From Azospirillum picis (GTDB lineage Bacteria; Pseudomonadota; Alphaproteobacteria; Azospirillales; Azospirillaceae): a stretch of 64,000 nt of DNA. The DNA lies in assembly GCF_017876115.1 (NCBI RefSeq), contig NZ_JAGINO010000030.1, positions 1-64,000 on the forward strand, in the 5' to 3' direction. Shown here in pieces: positions 43,707 through 52,003 of this stretch; the stretch's first letter is position 1; every line of letters starts with the position of its first letter. Below the pieces are notes generated by a model. The model searched no databases. It saw nothing but the letters and a program-made list of their open reading frames with translations, and had not been told where the DNA came from. A program made the translations under genes and the position numbers.

Positions 43707-46157
43707 ATGACCGATCCGCAGCTCGTCCAAACCGGACCTGCCGAAAGCAGTAAAAGGGGGGAGCCGGCACGGGGCGGGGGAGACCTGCGCACCCGGCTTG
43801 AGGCCCTGGAGCTGGAGAATGCCCGGCTGCGGACCGCGCTCTCCGACGCCTGCCCCGGCCATGACGACCTGCTGACGGTCACCGCGCTGAACGAGGATCT
43901 CCGTGCGGCCTGCGAGGCGTTGGAACGCAGCCGCGCCGCCCATGCCGACAGCGAGCGGCGGCTGCGCGCCATCCTGGACAGCGCCGTCGGCCATGCCATC
44001 GTGACGCTCGATTCCGACGGCCGGGTGACGAGTTGGAACCCCGGCGCCACCCGCCTCCTGGGCTGGACGGAGGAGGAGGCCCGCGGCCGCGGGGTGGCTT
44101 TCCTGTTCCCGTCCGAGGATGCCGCCGCCGGGGCTTCCGACGCGCTCCGGGCTCTGGCGCTGGAGGACGGGCAGATCGACGGCGAGCGCGCGTTCCGCCG
44201 GCGCGACGGCCGCGACATGTGGGGTGCCTTCACCATCCTGCCGCTCCAGGGCGGCGACGGCGGCTTCCTGTGGATCCTGCACGACCGCTCCGACGAGCGG
44301 CGGGTGGAGGACGCGATCGCCGATGCCCGCCGGCGCGCCAGCGACATCCTGAACAGCATCGACGAGGCGATGGTCGCGCTCGACCGCGATTACCGGGTGA
44401 TCTGCCAGAACCGCCGCGCCGAGGAACTGGTCCGCCGCCCGCTGTCCGAGCTGCGCGGCCGCCAGCTTTGGGAGGTGTGGCCGCAGCTCGTCGGGTCGGA
44501 TGTGGAGGCGGCCTGCCGCGGGACGATGGCCGACCGGGTCCCGGCCTGCATGGAAAAGCGGTTCGACGGCGAGAACTCCACCTTGTGGCTGGAGATCCGC
44601 TTCCTGCCGACCCCCGAGGGCGTCGGATGCTTCTTCCGCGACATCACCACCCGCAAGCGCGCGGAGGAGGAGGCGCGCGCCTCCCACGAGCGGACGGTGA
44701 CGATCCTGGAGAGCATCAGCGACGCCTTCTACGCCGTCGACCATGACTGGCGATTCACCTACATCAACCGCAAGGCCGAGCAGGTCTGGAAGCGGTCGCG
44801 CGACACCCTGCTGGGGCGGCGGATCTGGGAGGCCTTCCCGGAGGTGGTCGGCAGCGAAGCCTTCGAGGCGCAGAAGCAGGCGCTGCGCGAAGGCCGCGAG
44901 ATGACGGTGGAGGTGCTGTCGCCGATCCTGGGCGACTGGGTGGAGATCAGCATCTACCCCAGCACCGACGGGCTGTCGGTCTATTTCCGCGACATCACCG
45001 CGCGGCGGCAGGCCCAGCAGGCGCTGATGCAGGCCAAGGAGGCGGCGGAGGCCGCCGATCTCGCCAAGGGCAAGTTCCTGGCCGCGGCCAGCCACGACCT
45101 GCGCCAGCCGCTGCAGGCGCTCCTGTTCTTCGTCGACGTGCTGAAGCCGCATGTGCAGGGCAGCCAGGGTGCCAATGCGCTGATGCATCTGGGGCGCGGG
45201 CTCGATGCGCTGAAGGAGCTGCTGGACAGCCTGCTCGACATGTCCAGGCTCGACGCCGGGGTGGTGCAGCCGAACATCGAGACAGTGCCGATCGGGCCGC
45301 TGTTCGAGCATATCGGTGCGTCGTACCGTCCGGTGGCGGCGGCGAAGGGGCTGGAGTTCCGGGTGATGCCCTGCGACGCCGCCGCGCTCAGCGACCGCAC
45401 CCTGGTGACGCGCATGGTACGCAACTTGGTCGAGAACGCGTTGCGCTACACCGAAACCGGGCGGATCGACCTGGAATGCCGGCAGGCCGGCGGCGGCCTT
45501 CTGATCGAGGTGCGCGACACCGGCATCGGCATCCCGCCCGACCATCTGGAACGGATCTGGGAGGAGTTCCACCAGGTCGGCAATCCCGAGCGCGACCGCA
45601 ACCGCGGCCTCGGGCTGGGGCTGGCGATCGTGCGGCGGCTGTCGCAGTTGCTCGACCACCCGGTGCAGGTCCGCTCGACCCCTGGGGTGGGGACCAGCTT
45701 CGTCATCGCCCTGCCGCTCGGCCGGGGCGTCGAGCGCCCGTCGGGTCCGGCAGAGCAGGCGACCGCCGGCCGTGGCCGCTTCGCCGTGGTGGTCGACGAC
45801 GACGCCATCGTGCTTCTGGGGCTGGAGACGATCTTCCGCGACTGGGGCTACGAGGTGCTGGTGGCCGGGAGCGCCGACAAGGCGGTGGAGGCGCTGCGCC
45901 GGTCCGGCCGCCGCCCCGACCTGGTCGTCGCCGACTACCGGCTGCGCGAGGGCCGCATCGGGACCGAGGCGGTCGCCCGCATCCGCGAGCTGTTCGACGC
46001 TCCCGGCCAGCCGCCCGTGCCCGGCCTGATCCTGACCGGCGAAACCGGCCCCGAGTGTGAGCGCGATGCCGCCGCCCACGGCCTGGGCATCATCCACAAG
46101 CCGGTCACCCCGCGCCAGCTCGGCCATGCGCTGGGCGACCTGCTGGGAGTGGCCTAG
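43707..46157 (+). CDS. hybrid histidine kinase with three PAS domains and a receiver
   Basis: An 816-residue cytoplasmic sensor with no membrane segment. After a coiled coil (about 28-80), three PAS domains follow (about 88-200, 210-320, 328-440; for example IVTLDSDGRVTSWNPGATRL and AFYAVDHDWRFTYINRKAEQ). The kinase core has H-box ASHDLRQPLQALL with the phosphorylated His at 463, N-box VRNLVENALRYT, G1 DTGIGIP and G2 GLGLGLAIV. A C-terminal receiver starts near 690, with DDDAI acidic residues, phospho-Asp D743 in VVADYRL, and Lys in IIHKPV. The RQPLQAL core is typical of kinases linked to aromatic or redox regulation. No response-regulator gene is adjacent. Its stop TAG is the first triplet of a repeat element. 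Confidence 0.92.
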   Translation: MTDPQLVQTGPAESSKRGEPARGGGDLRTRLEALELENARLRTALSDACPGHDDLLTVTALNEDLRAACEALERSRAAHADSERRLRAILDSAVGHAIVTLDSDGRVTSWNPGATRLLGWTEEEARGRGVAFLFPSEDAAAGASDALRALALEDGQIDGERAFRRRDGRDMWGAFTILPLQGGDGGFLWILHDRSDERRVEDAIADARRRASDILNSIDEAMVALDRDYRVICQNRRAEELVRRPLSELRGRQLWEVWPQLVGSDVEAACRGTMADRVPACMEKRFDGENSTLWLEIRFLPTPEGVGCFFRDITTRKRAEEEARASHERTVTILESISDAFYAVDHDWRFTYINRKAEQVWKRSRDTLLGRRIWEAFPEVVGSEAFEAQKQALREGREMTVEVLSPILGDWVEISIYPSTDGLSVYFRDITARRQAQQALMQAKEAAEAADLAKGKFLAAASHDLRQPLQALLFFVDVLKPHVQGSQGANALMHLGRGLDALKELLDSLLDMSRLDAGVVQPNIETVPIGPLFEHIGASYRPVAAAKGLEFRVMPCDAAALSDRTLVTRMVRNLVENALRYTETGRIDLECRQAGGGLLIEVRDTGIGIPPDHLERIWEEFHQVGNPERDRNRGLGLGLAIVRRLSQLLDHPVQVRSTPGVGTSFVIALPLGRGVERPSGPAEQATAGRGRFAVVVDDDAIVLLGLETIFRDWGYEVLVAGSADKAVEALRRSGRRPDLVVADYRLREGRIGTEAVARIRELFDAPGQPPVPGLILTGETGPECERDAAAHGLGIIHKPVTPRQLGHALGDLLGVA

Positions 46158-46261
46158 AGTGTGATTCACGCTTCAAGCGGAATCGCTCGAAGCGTGAATC
46201 ACACGGAAAACCAAAAGTTTAGAGTCTGTCTGGTGCTTCAATAAACAACAGACAGACTTTA
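46155..46261 (-). repeat. double-hairpin interspersed repeat, copy B (107 bp), inverted relative to copy A
   Basis: On the minus strand it matches copy A at 24873: a TAAAGT-type start, hairpin arms AGTCTGTCTG/CAGACAGACT, the spacer CTTTTGGTTTTCCGTGTGAT and a second hairpin. Here the second hairpin is the better preserved one, with 16-bp arms (GTGTGATTCACGCTTC/GAAGCGTGAATCACAC), while the first is eroded. The first bases (TAG at 46155-46157) are the kinase stop codon. Confidence 0.85.
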
Positions 46262-46323
46262 GCCGGCAGCTTCGCGTTTCCAGCCGCTCGCTCTTCGCGC
46301 CGCCCGCTCTTCCCGTCCATCGC

Positions 46324-47016
46324 TCAGGCCCGGTCCCGCAGGAAGGCCGCCAGCAGGTCGCCCGCCTGCAGGACGTGGCGCGTCACCGCCTCGCACGCCG
46401 CGTCCGCGTCGCCGGCGCGGCAGGCGGCCAGCAGGGCGTGGTGCTCGTCCTGCGAGCGCGGATGGTAGCCGAGTGCCGCGAACTGGAAGCGCAGGTAGCG
46501 GTCGGCCGCCGCGAGATGCTGCTCCACCAGCGCCAGCAGGCGCGGGCGGCCGGCACGGGCGTAGAGGGTCATATGGAAGCGGCGGTTCAGCTCCCCCATG
46601 CGGCCCGGATCGCTCTCCGCATCCATTTCCGCGATCAGCTCGGCGGCTAGCGCGAAATCCTCCGGCGTCAGGCGGGGCAGGGACAGGCGCAGCGCCGCCG
46701 GTTCCAGCGCCGCCCGGATGGCGCCGATGTCGGCCGAATCCTCCGCGGAGATTTCCGCCACCACCGCGCCGCGGTGGGGATGGAACTCCACCAGCGCCCG
46801 CGCCTCCAACTGGCGCAGCGCCTCGCGCACCGGCATCCGGCTGACGCCGAAGGCGGCGGCCAGCTCCTCCTGGCGCAGCGGGGAGCCGGCCGGCAGCGTG
46901 CCGGCCAGGATCGCCTCGCGCATCGCCGCCTCGACGAATTCCGTGGCGGTCCGGTAGTGCGGCCGGCTGCGGGCGATCAGGGCCGTCAGGCCGGGGAGGT
47001 CGAGGGAATCGGGCAT
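46324..47016 (-). CDS. GntR-family regulator (FCD type) next to benE
   Basis: A 230-residue regulator with HTH YRTATEFVEAAMREAILAGT, LPAGSPLRQEELAAAFGVSR and MPVREALRQLEARALV. The FCD domain has GAIRAALEPAALRLSLPRLT, RMGELNRRFHMTLYARAG and HHALLAACRAGDADAACEAV, with the metal-binding His residues expected for this fold. Divergent from the BenE-type transporter; the palindrome ATTGGATCCAAT between them is a convincing operator. Confidence 0.92.
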   Translation of the reverse strand: MPDSLDLPGLTALIARSRPHYRTATEFVEAAMREAILAGTLPAGSPLRQEELAAAFGVSRMPVREALRQLEARALVEFHPHRGAVVAEISAEDSADIGAIRAALEPAALRLSLPRLTPEDFALAAELIAEMDAESDPGRMGELNRRFHMTLYARAGRPRLLALVEQHLAAADRYLRFQFAALGYHPRSQDEHHALLAACRAGDADAACEAVTRHVLQAGDLLAAFLRDRA

Positions 47017-47061
47017 GGGAGGGAACCGAAGCGGGGCGGCACGAAAACCGCTTGCGTGGAT

Positions 47062-47073
47062 ATTGGATCCAAT
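47062..47073. promoter_or_regulatory. GntR operator candidate
   Basis: ATTGGATCCAAT is a perfect 12-bp palindrome in the 103-bp gap between the divergent GntR and BenE genes. TTGGATCCAA-type sites are common for FCD-GntR regulators. It should control both genes. Confidence 0.65.
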
Positions 47074-47119
47074 CTAACGATCTTCCCCTGTCCTGTCCAT
47101 GGATGAGAAAGGAGCGGGC

Positions 47120-48379
47120 ATGCCCGGCTCGTCCCCCCTCGACCGCCAACACCCCGCCGTTCCCTCGCCTGCGGCCACCGGCACGGCCACCGGTACGGCC
47201 TCTGCCGCCACTGCTTCCGGCCTGTCGCCGTCGGCGCTCGCCACCGGGCTGCTGGTTGCGCTGGTCGGCTATGCCAGCTCCGTCGCGGTGGTGATCCAGG
47301 GGCTGGCCGCGGTGGGGGCGACCACCGCGGAGATCACCTCCGGCCTCGTCGCGGTCGGCTTTTCCATGGGGCTGTCGGCGATCTGGCTTGCCTGGCGGCA
47401 ACGCCAGCCGATCAGCGTCGCCTGGACCACGCCCGGCATGGCGCTGCTGGCGGCGACCGGCCCGGTGGCCGGCGGCTTTCCGGCGGCGGTCGGCGCCTTC
47501 CTGACGGTGGCCGGGCTGATCATGGTGGCGGGGCTGTGGAAGCCGCTCGGCCGCTGGATCGCGGCGATCCCCAAGCCGCTGGCCAGCGGCATGCTGGCCG
47601 GGCTGCTGCTGAAGCTGTGCCTGGCGCCCTTCGTGGCGATGGGGCAGGCGCCGGGGCTGGCCCTGCTGGTGCTGGCGACCTGGGCGGTGGTCGGGCGCTT
47701 CGCCAGGCTCTATGCGGTGCCGGCGGCGGTCGCCGTGGCACTGGTGGCGATGGCGCTGAACCCGCCGGTGTCCGGCGCCCTGCCGGCCGATCCCTGGCCG
47801 GCGCTGGCGGTGGTGGCGCCGGTCTTCACCTGGGAGGCGCTGGTCGGTCTCGCCCTGCCGCTGTTCGTCGTCACCATGGCTTCGCAGAACATTCCGGGCC
47901 TGGCGGTGCTGGCGACCTTCGGCTACACCCCGCGGGTGCCGCCGGCCTTCCTGGCGACCGGCCTGGCCTCGGCGCTGACGGCGCCCTTCGGCGCGCCGAC
48001 CGTCAACCTGGCGGCGATCACCGCGGCGATGTGCGCCGGCCCGGACGCCGACCCGCGGCCGGAGCGGCGCTGGCAGGCGGCGGTCACCGGCGGCGTCGGC
48101 TATATCGTGCTGGCGGCCCTGGCGGCGGTCACCGCCACCCTGGTCACCCGCTCGCCGCCCATCCTGATCGAGGCGGTGGCCGGGCTGGCGCTGATCGGCG
48201 CCTTCGGCGGCTCGCTTCTCGCCGCCGTCCAGGCCGAGGAGGAGCGGATCCCCGCCCTGGTCACCCTGCTGGTCACCGCGTCGGGCCTGTCCTTCTTCGG
48301 GGTCGGCTCGGCCTTCTGGGGCCTGCTGTTCGGCGGGGCGATGCATCTGCTGCACCGCCGGCGCCGGACGGCGGCCTGA
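47120..48379 (+). CDS. benE: BenE-family benzoate/H+ symporter
   Basis: A 419-residue inner-membrane transporter with about twelve membrane helices. Family features are LVALVGYASSVAVVIQGLAA, VAWTTPGMALLAATGPVAGG, and LFVVTMASQNIPGLAVLATF. BenE proteins import benzoate or related aromatic acids with protons. ATG 47120 is favoured because AGGAG lies five bases upstream; an ATG at 47099 adds seven residues. A Thr/Ala-rich N-terminal tail precedes the first helix. Regulated by the divergent GntR. No benzoate dioxygenase genes are nearby, so the substrate may be another acid. Confidence 0.88.
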   Translation: MPGSSPLDRQHPAVPSPAATGTATGTASAATASGLSPSALATGLLVALVGYASSVAVVIQGLAAVGATTAEITSGLVAVGFSMGLSAIWLAWRQRQPISVAWTTPGMALLAATGPVAGGFPAAVGAFLTVAGLIMVAGLWKPLGRWIAAIPKPLASGMLAGLLLKLCLAPFVAMGQAPGLALLVLATWAVVGRFARLYAVPAAVAVALVAMALNPPVSGALPADPWPALAVVAPVFTWEALVGLALPLFVVTMASQNIPGLAVLATFGYTPRVPPAFLATGLASALTAPFGAPTVNLAAITAAMCAGPDADPRPERRWQAAVTGGVGYIVLAALAAVTATLVTRSPPILIEAVAGLALIGAFGGSLLAAVQAEEERIPALVTLLVTASGLSFFGVGSAFWGLLFGGAMHLLHRRRRTAA

Positions 48380-48390
48380 GCGGTCAGGCC
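48373..48390. terminator. stem-loop formed by two convergent stop codons
   Basis: GGCCTGA (48373-48379) pairs with TCAGGCC (48384-48390) around GCGG. The TGA of benE and the complement of the lumazine synthase stop are both inside the arms. No T-tract is present. Confidence 0.45.
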
Positions 48391-48788
48391 TGCTCCAGGA
48401 GGTCGGCGCAGGCGTTCACCGCGGCGGCGGCGTAGGGACGGATGCGCGGCGGGATCTGCGACGGGTTGATGCCCGGCCCGAGGATCCCGACGCCGACCGG
48501 CTTCATGAACTGAAGCTGCAGGTCGATCAGGCTCTTGATCACCGCATGGCCCATGACGGTGCCGTGCTCGGTCTCGCCCCGCTCGATGATGCCGAGCGCG
48601 ACCGCGCCGGCGACGTCGTCGCGCATCAGCAGGCGCTTGATCGCCAGCGGCTTCTCCATCGACCCCGGAACCCACACCTCGGCCACGATGCCGAGCCCGC
48701 GGCTGGCGGCGACGGTGCGCGCCTCCTCCAGCATCTCCCCCACTTCCCGGCGGTGGAACCGTCCGAGCACGATGCCGATGTTGCTCAC
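48384..48788 (-). CDS. ribH: 6,7-dimethyl-8-ribityllumazine synthase-like protein
   Basis: A 134-residue protein of the lumazine synthase family, slightly shorter than most (about 150). It starts SNIGIVLGRFHRREVGEMLE; AEVWVPGSMEKPLAIKRLLM corresponds to the VPG...P segment that binds substrate. GIIERGETEHGTVMGHAVIK carries the RGxTxH motif and its catalytic-type His, and the end has LQLQFMKPVGVGILGPG. The family joins the pyrimidine and butanone-phosphate precursors of riboflavin. No other rib gene is nearby, so it may be a second copy with a narrower role. It is convergent with benE. Confidence 0.8.
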   Translation of the reverse strand: MSNIGIVLGRFHRREVGEMLEEARTVAASRGLGIVAEVWVPGSMEKPLAIKRLLMRDDVAGAVALGIIERGETEHGTVMGHAVIKSLIDLQLQFMKPVGVGILGPGINPSQIPPRIRPYAAAAVNACADLLEQA

Positions 48789-49090
48789 CCTCTGTCACTC
48801 CCATTCCGTCGAGGTCCGAATCCCGCCCAAACTGTCGCGTCGCCGGGCAAAGCGCAAGGGCCGTGGCGGCCCCGCGCCGTGCCGCGGCGGCGGCGGCCTG
48901 GAGTGAAACGCCGCCGATGTGGTGTCGAGGATTGAGACAGGCCGTCGCACCACGCGACAATTCACAACAACTTTGCCCCGAAGCCCCGGCGGAGGACGAT
49001 GTAAGAATCGCCCTTCGGCAGCGGCGTTCCCGGCTCGGTCCCGAGCGGGCGCGCCGCAGGCGGCGGACAGGCAGATCCGGAACGGGCATC
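48789..49090. other. 302-bp gap with divergent promoters
   Basis: Lies between ribH and the unknown operon. No FMN riboswitch core is visible upstream of ribH. Short AT-richer patches near 48940-48975 (ACAATTCACAACAACTTTG) could hold the rightward promoter. Confidence 0.4.
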
Positions 49091-50197
49091 ATGGTGAGGG
49101 GTGCGGTCGAATACGCGCCGTCGACCTTCGAGGAGCGGGGCGCCGCGGTGGCCTTCACCACGCCGCTCCTGTCGCAGACGCGGGTGAGGCGCGGCGACCG
49201 GTCGAAGCTGGAGGTGCTGATCCCCAGCCTGTCCCAGGGCATGGGCATCTATGTCGTCCCCTGGAAGGCGGTGCCGGAGATGGTGTCGATGACCATGCAC
49301 GACCGCTACCTCCACGACCTGATCGTCAAGGAGGAGGCATGCTCCCCCAACGAGATCCGCCGGGCGACGCTGCGCGCCGCGCGCCGCGGCCTGGCCGGCC
49401 CCAAGGCGGCCCAGGCCGCCCGGCGCGCCCTGGACGAGGACGAGGAGCAGGGCACGCTGACCCACTACCTCCTGATCCTGGCGATCCTGAAGGCGGTCGG
49501 CCTGGAATCGCCGGAGATGCTGAAGGCCGGCATCGACACCGACGAGGGGCAGCGCCTGACCCGCCAGTTGATGACGCGGGCGGCGGAAAGCCTGCGGCTG
49601 GACGCGACCCTGCTCTATGCCCGGCTGGCCGAGGTCGCCGCCGTGGCCGCGCCGGTCGGTCTGGCGCGGTCGCCGCGGCCGGGGCGGCTGGTGCGCTGCC
49701 TGGTCGACCTGACGGCGTTCCGCGACGCCATGGCCGACTGGGCGCGCACGGTGCCGAGCGATGCCGCGCCGGTCGCCGGCTTCTGTGCCGAGGTCGCCCA
49801 GCACACCATCGGCATCGGCGAGCGGGTGCTGGCCGACTTCCACCGCCGGCTGGAGGCGATCGGCCCGCTGATGCGCGACTGGGACGGCGAGATCGTCCGC
49901 GTGCGCGGGCAATCCGCCCGGATGGCCTGGCTGCTCGACGGCTGGAGCCACATCACCGCTGCCTGGGACGTCATGCAGGCGGAGGACCAGCGCCAGCAGG
50001 CCGCGACCATCAACGAGCTGTTCCGCATCCTGCCGCTGCTGCCGACGCAGGAGAGCAGCCGCGACCTGATGGAGGAATCCCGGCACGTCAAGCCGGCGCA
50101 CCGCCGCTCCGTCCGGATGCTGGAGGACTGGCGCACCGGCCAGTTCGACATCGACGCCATCCGCCGGATCGAGGCGGTCAAGGCCCGTGCCCCATGA
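49091..50197 (+). CDS. unknown protein, first gene of a two-gene operon
   Basis: A 368-residue soluble protein without a signal peptide, starting MVRGAVEYAPSTFEERGAAV. The first 50 residues look like a beta-rich N-terminal segment (KLEVLIPSLSQGMGIYVVPW and AVPEMVSMTMHDRYLHDLIV). The rest is helical, with an Arg/Ala segment (RRATLRAARRGLAGPKAAQA), a conserved-looking core (EVAQHTIGIGERVLADFHRR) and LLPLLPTQESSRDLMEESRH. No named family is recognised. Its stop lies ten bases before the next gene, so both act together. A role in a multi-protein machine is suggested by the helical, scaffold-like make-up, but this is inference. Confidence 0.7.
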   Translation: MVRGAVEYAPSTFEERGAAVAFTTPLLSQTRVRRGDRSKLEVLIPSLSQGMGIYVVPWKAVPEMVSMTMHDRYLHDLIVKEEACSPNEIRRATLRAARRGLAGPKAAQAARRALDEDEEQGTLTHYLLILAILKAVGLESPEMLKAGIDTDEGQRLTRQLMTRAAESLRLDATLLYARLAEVAAVAAPVGLARSPRPGRLVRCLVDLTAFRDAMADWARTVPSDAAPVAGFCAEVAQHTIGIGERVLADFHRRLEAIGPLMRDWDGEIVRVRGQSARMAWLLDGWSHITAAWDVMQAEDQRQQAATINELFRILPLLPTQESSRDLMEESRHVKPAHRRSVRMLEDWRTGQFDIDAIRRIEAVKARAP

Positions 50198-50207
50198 GGT
50201 CCCCGCG

Positions 50208-51728
50208 ATGACCGCCCCATCCTCCGGTGGCTCCGCGGGCGGCAGCCCCGAGAAAGACGGCTTCGAGAAAGACGGCCCCGTGAATGACGGAAGCCGTTCG
50301 GCGGCCGACCGCCTGCCGGGCCTGGAGAACCGGCTGTTCGACATCCCCGAGGACAAGTTCGTCGAGGTGGTCCGCCTGCTGGAGCGGGTGCGCGACCACC
50401 CCGACGTGCGCGAGACCTTCGCCGCGATCCGTCCGCGGCTGGTCCAGGTGCGTCCCCAGCGCCGCCCAACCCTGAAGCGCATCCTCTGCCTGCCCTTCGA
50501 GGACGTGCTGGAGGGCTTCGGCAGTGCCGAGATCCCGCCCGGCCGCATCGAACGGCGGGTGATCGAGCCGCTGTGGCGCCTGGTGGCGGAGTGCGGCGAC
50601 CGCCACCAACTCGACCAGCTCGACCGGCAGGTGCAGGAGACGGCGCCCGGCAACCGCAACGCCCTGCGCAACATCGGCCTGCGGCTGTGGCCGATGGCCG
50701 CGCAGGCGATCCGCGTCGCGGTCGGGCAGACGGCAGCAGGGGCAACGGCGGCGGGGCAGGCGGCAGTGGGGCAGGGCGGCTCCGGCCAAGCCGTCCGGCT
50801 GCTGCACGGCGACGAGGATCTGCGGCGGCAGGTGCTGGAGGTGGTGTCCTTCCTGGAGATCGGCCCGATCATCGAGGCCTTGAAGGACGCGCTGTCGCCC
50901 AAGCCGTTGCCCGCGCTGGAACCGGCGGACATCGCCGCCATCGAGCAGGCGGCCCAGGCGGCCGCGTGCCAGTCGCCGGCATCGGTCTTCCCCCTGCTGC
51001 TGGTCGCCGCCTCCCGCCTTGCCCGGCCGGCCGACCTGCTGGCGGTGATGCCCGGCCTCGACCTGGGCAAGGCGCGCCGCGAGCAGCCGGCGATCTTCGC
51101 CCGGCTCGGCGGCCTGGTGGTCGCCAACCTGGAGGAGCGCGGCGCCCGGCTCGCCTCCCGTCCGGATTCCGGGTCCGGCGCCGCCAACGCAACCGCCTCG
51201 CCGGAAGAGGCGGTCGCCATTGCCGAGCGGCTGGTCGCCGGGGTCCTCACCACCTCCGCCCTGATAGACGCGCTGGCCGAGCCGGCCTACCGCGAGCGCC
51301 TGGGGTCGGTGAAGGCGGCGGTGCGCAGCATGGTCACCGGCACCGTGCTCGACACCGCGCCGCACGGCATCCTGTCCGCCGTTCCCGTCCCGTCGGCCGG
51401 GCGGCCCCTTCCGGTCGACGAGGACGCCCAGGCCGCCGCCGAGGACCACGCCCGCGCCCTGCGCCGCTGCGAGGGATTGGCCGACGCCCTTGGCCTGCGC
51501 CAGCCGCTGAAGGACACGCTGGCCTCGATGGAGCGTGGGCTGCTGGACCGCGCCCATGCCCTTCTGGCGCAGTATCCCGCCGCGGCGGCCGAGCCGGACG
51601 GCGCGGAGACGGCGGAGATGGCCCTCTTCTACGCCCTGCGCCTGCTGGAGATGGTCGCCGGCCCGGCCAAGGCCGACCGCCTGCGCGAGGCGATCATGGC
51701 GGCGACCGGCGAGTTCGCGGAGGGGTAG
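50208..51728 (+). CDS. unknown protein, second gene of a two-gene operon
   Basis: A 506-residue protein starting MTAPSSGGSAGGSPEKDGFE, with GAGGT seven bases upstream. After a low-complexity start, the rest is nearly all helical: LFDIPEDKFVEVVRLLERVR, RPTLKRILCLPFEDVLEGFG, VVSFLEIGPIIEALKDALSP and a late LLDRAHALLAQYPAAAAEPD. No catalytic motif, membrane segment or named family is seen. An internal Ala/Gly/Gln stretch near 175-195 is a likely linker. It follows the upstream unknown gene by ten bases and is followed by 275 bp of non-coding DNA, so the pair forms a complete unit. Confidence 0.7.
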   Translation: MTAPSSGGSAGGSPEKDGFEKDGPVNDGSRSAADRLPGLENRLFDIPEDKFVEVVRLLERVRDHPDVRETFAAIRPRLVQVRPQRRPTLKRILCLPFEDVLEGFGSAEIPPGRIERRVIEPLWRLVAECGDRHQLDQLDRQVQETAPGNRNALRNIGLRLWPMAAQAIRVAVGQTAAGATAAGQAAVGQGGSGQAVRLLHGDEDLRRQVLEVVSFLEIGPIIEALKDALSPKPLPALEPADIAAIEQAAQAAACQSPASVFPLLLVAASRLARPADLLAVMPGLDLGKARREQPAIFARLGGLVVANLEERGARLASRPDSGSGAANATASPEEAVAIAERLVAGVLTTSALIDALAEPAYRERLGSVKAAVRSMVTGTVLDTAPHGILSAVPVPSAGRPLPVDEDAQAAAEDHARALRRCEGLADALGLRQPLKDTLASMERGLLDRAHALLAQYPAAAAEPDGAETAEMALFYALRLLEMVAGPAKADRLREAIMAATGEFAEG

Positions 51729-52003
51729 GGTCGTCAATTGGCAAGCTGAAGCAGCGGGGCGCTCCGGGACCCTCTCTGCTTCGCGAGACCATTGCTGTTA
51801 AGCGACGATCCGATGCCGGATCGGCTGTCTGGTCGTCCTGCCGCGGCGGGTCGAGGAGCAAGCAATTCCGTTCCGTGAAAAGGTGGTGACGGGTGCTTTC
51901 CCCGAACAGGGCGAAAGCAAGCTGGCCGAGGCGACGAGGTTAACGGCTCCGTCGTCCGCCCGTTTCGCTTCGCGTGGCTTCTGGTCGAACTCCGCACTGG
52001 ACA
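51729..52003. other. 275-bp non-coding gap with one bulged hairpin
   Basis: TGCTTTC...GAAAGCA (51894-51919), with an inner CCC/GGG, could form a hairpin after the unknown operon. No gene is supported, and the short frames have no coding character. Confidence 0.35.

Noticed and set aside
48789..49090. FMN riboswitch upstream of ribH
   Set aside because: None of the conserved RFN segments could be found.
51894..51919. Possible fourth parS-like site (TGCTTTC...GAAAGCA)
   Set aside because: The arms are similar but the spacing is about 12 bases instead of four, with a bulge. It fits a hairpin after the unknown operon better.
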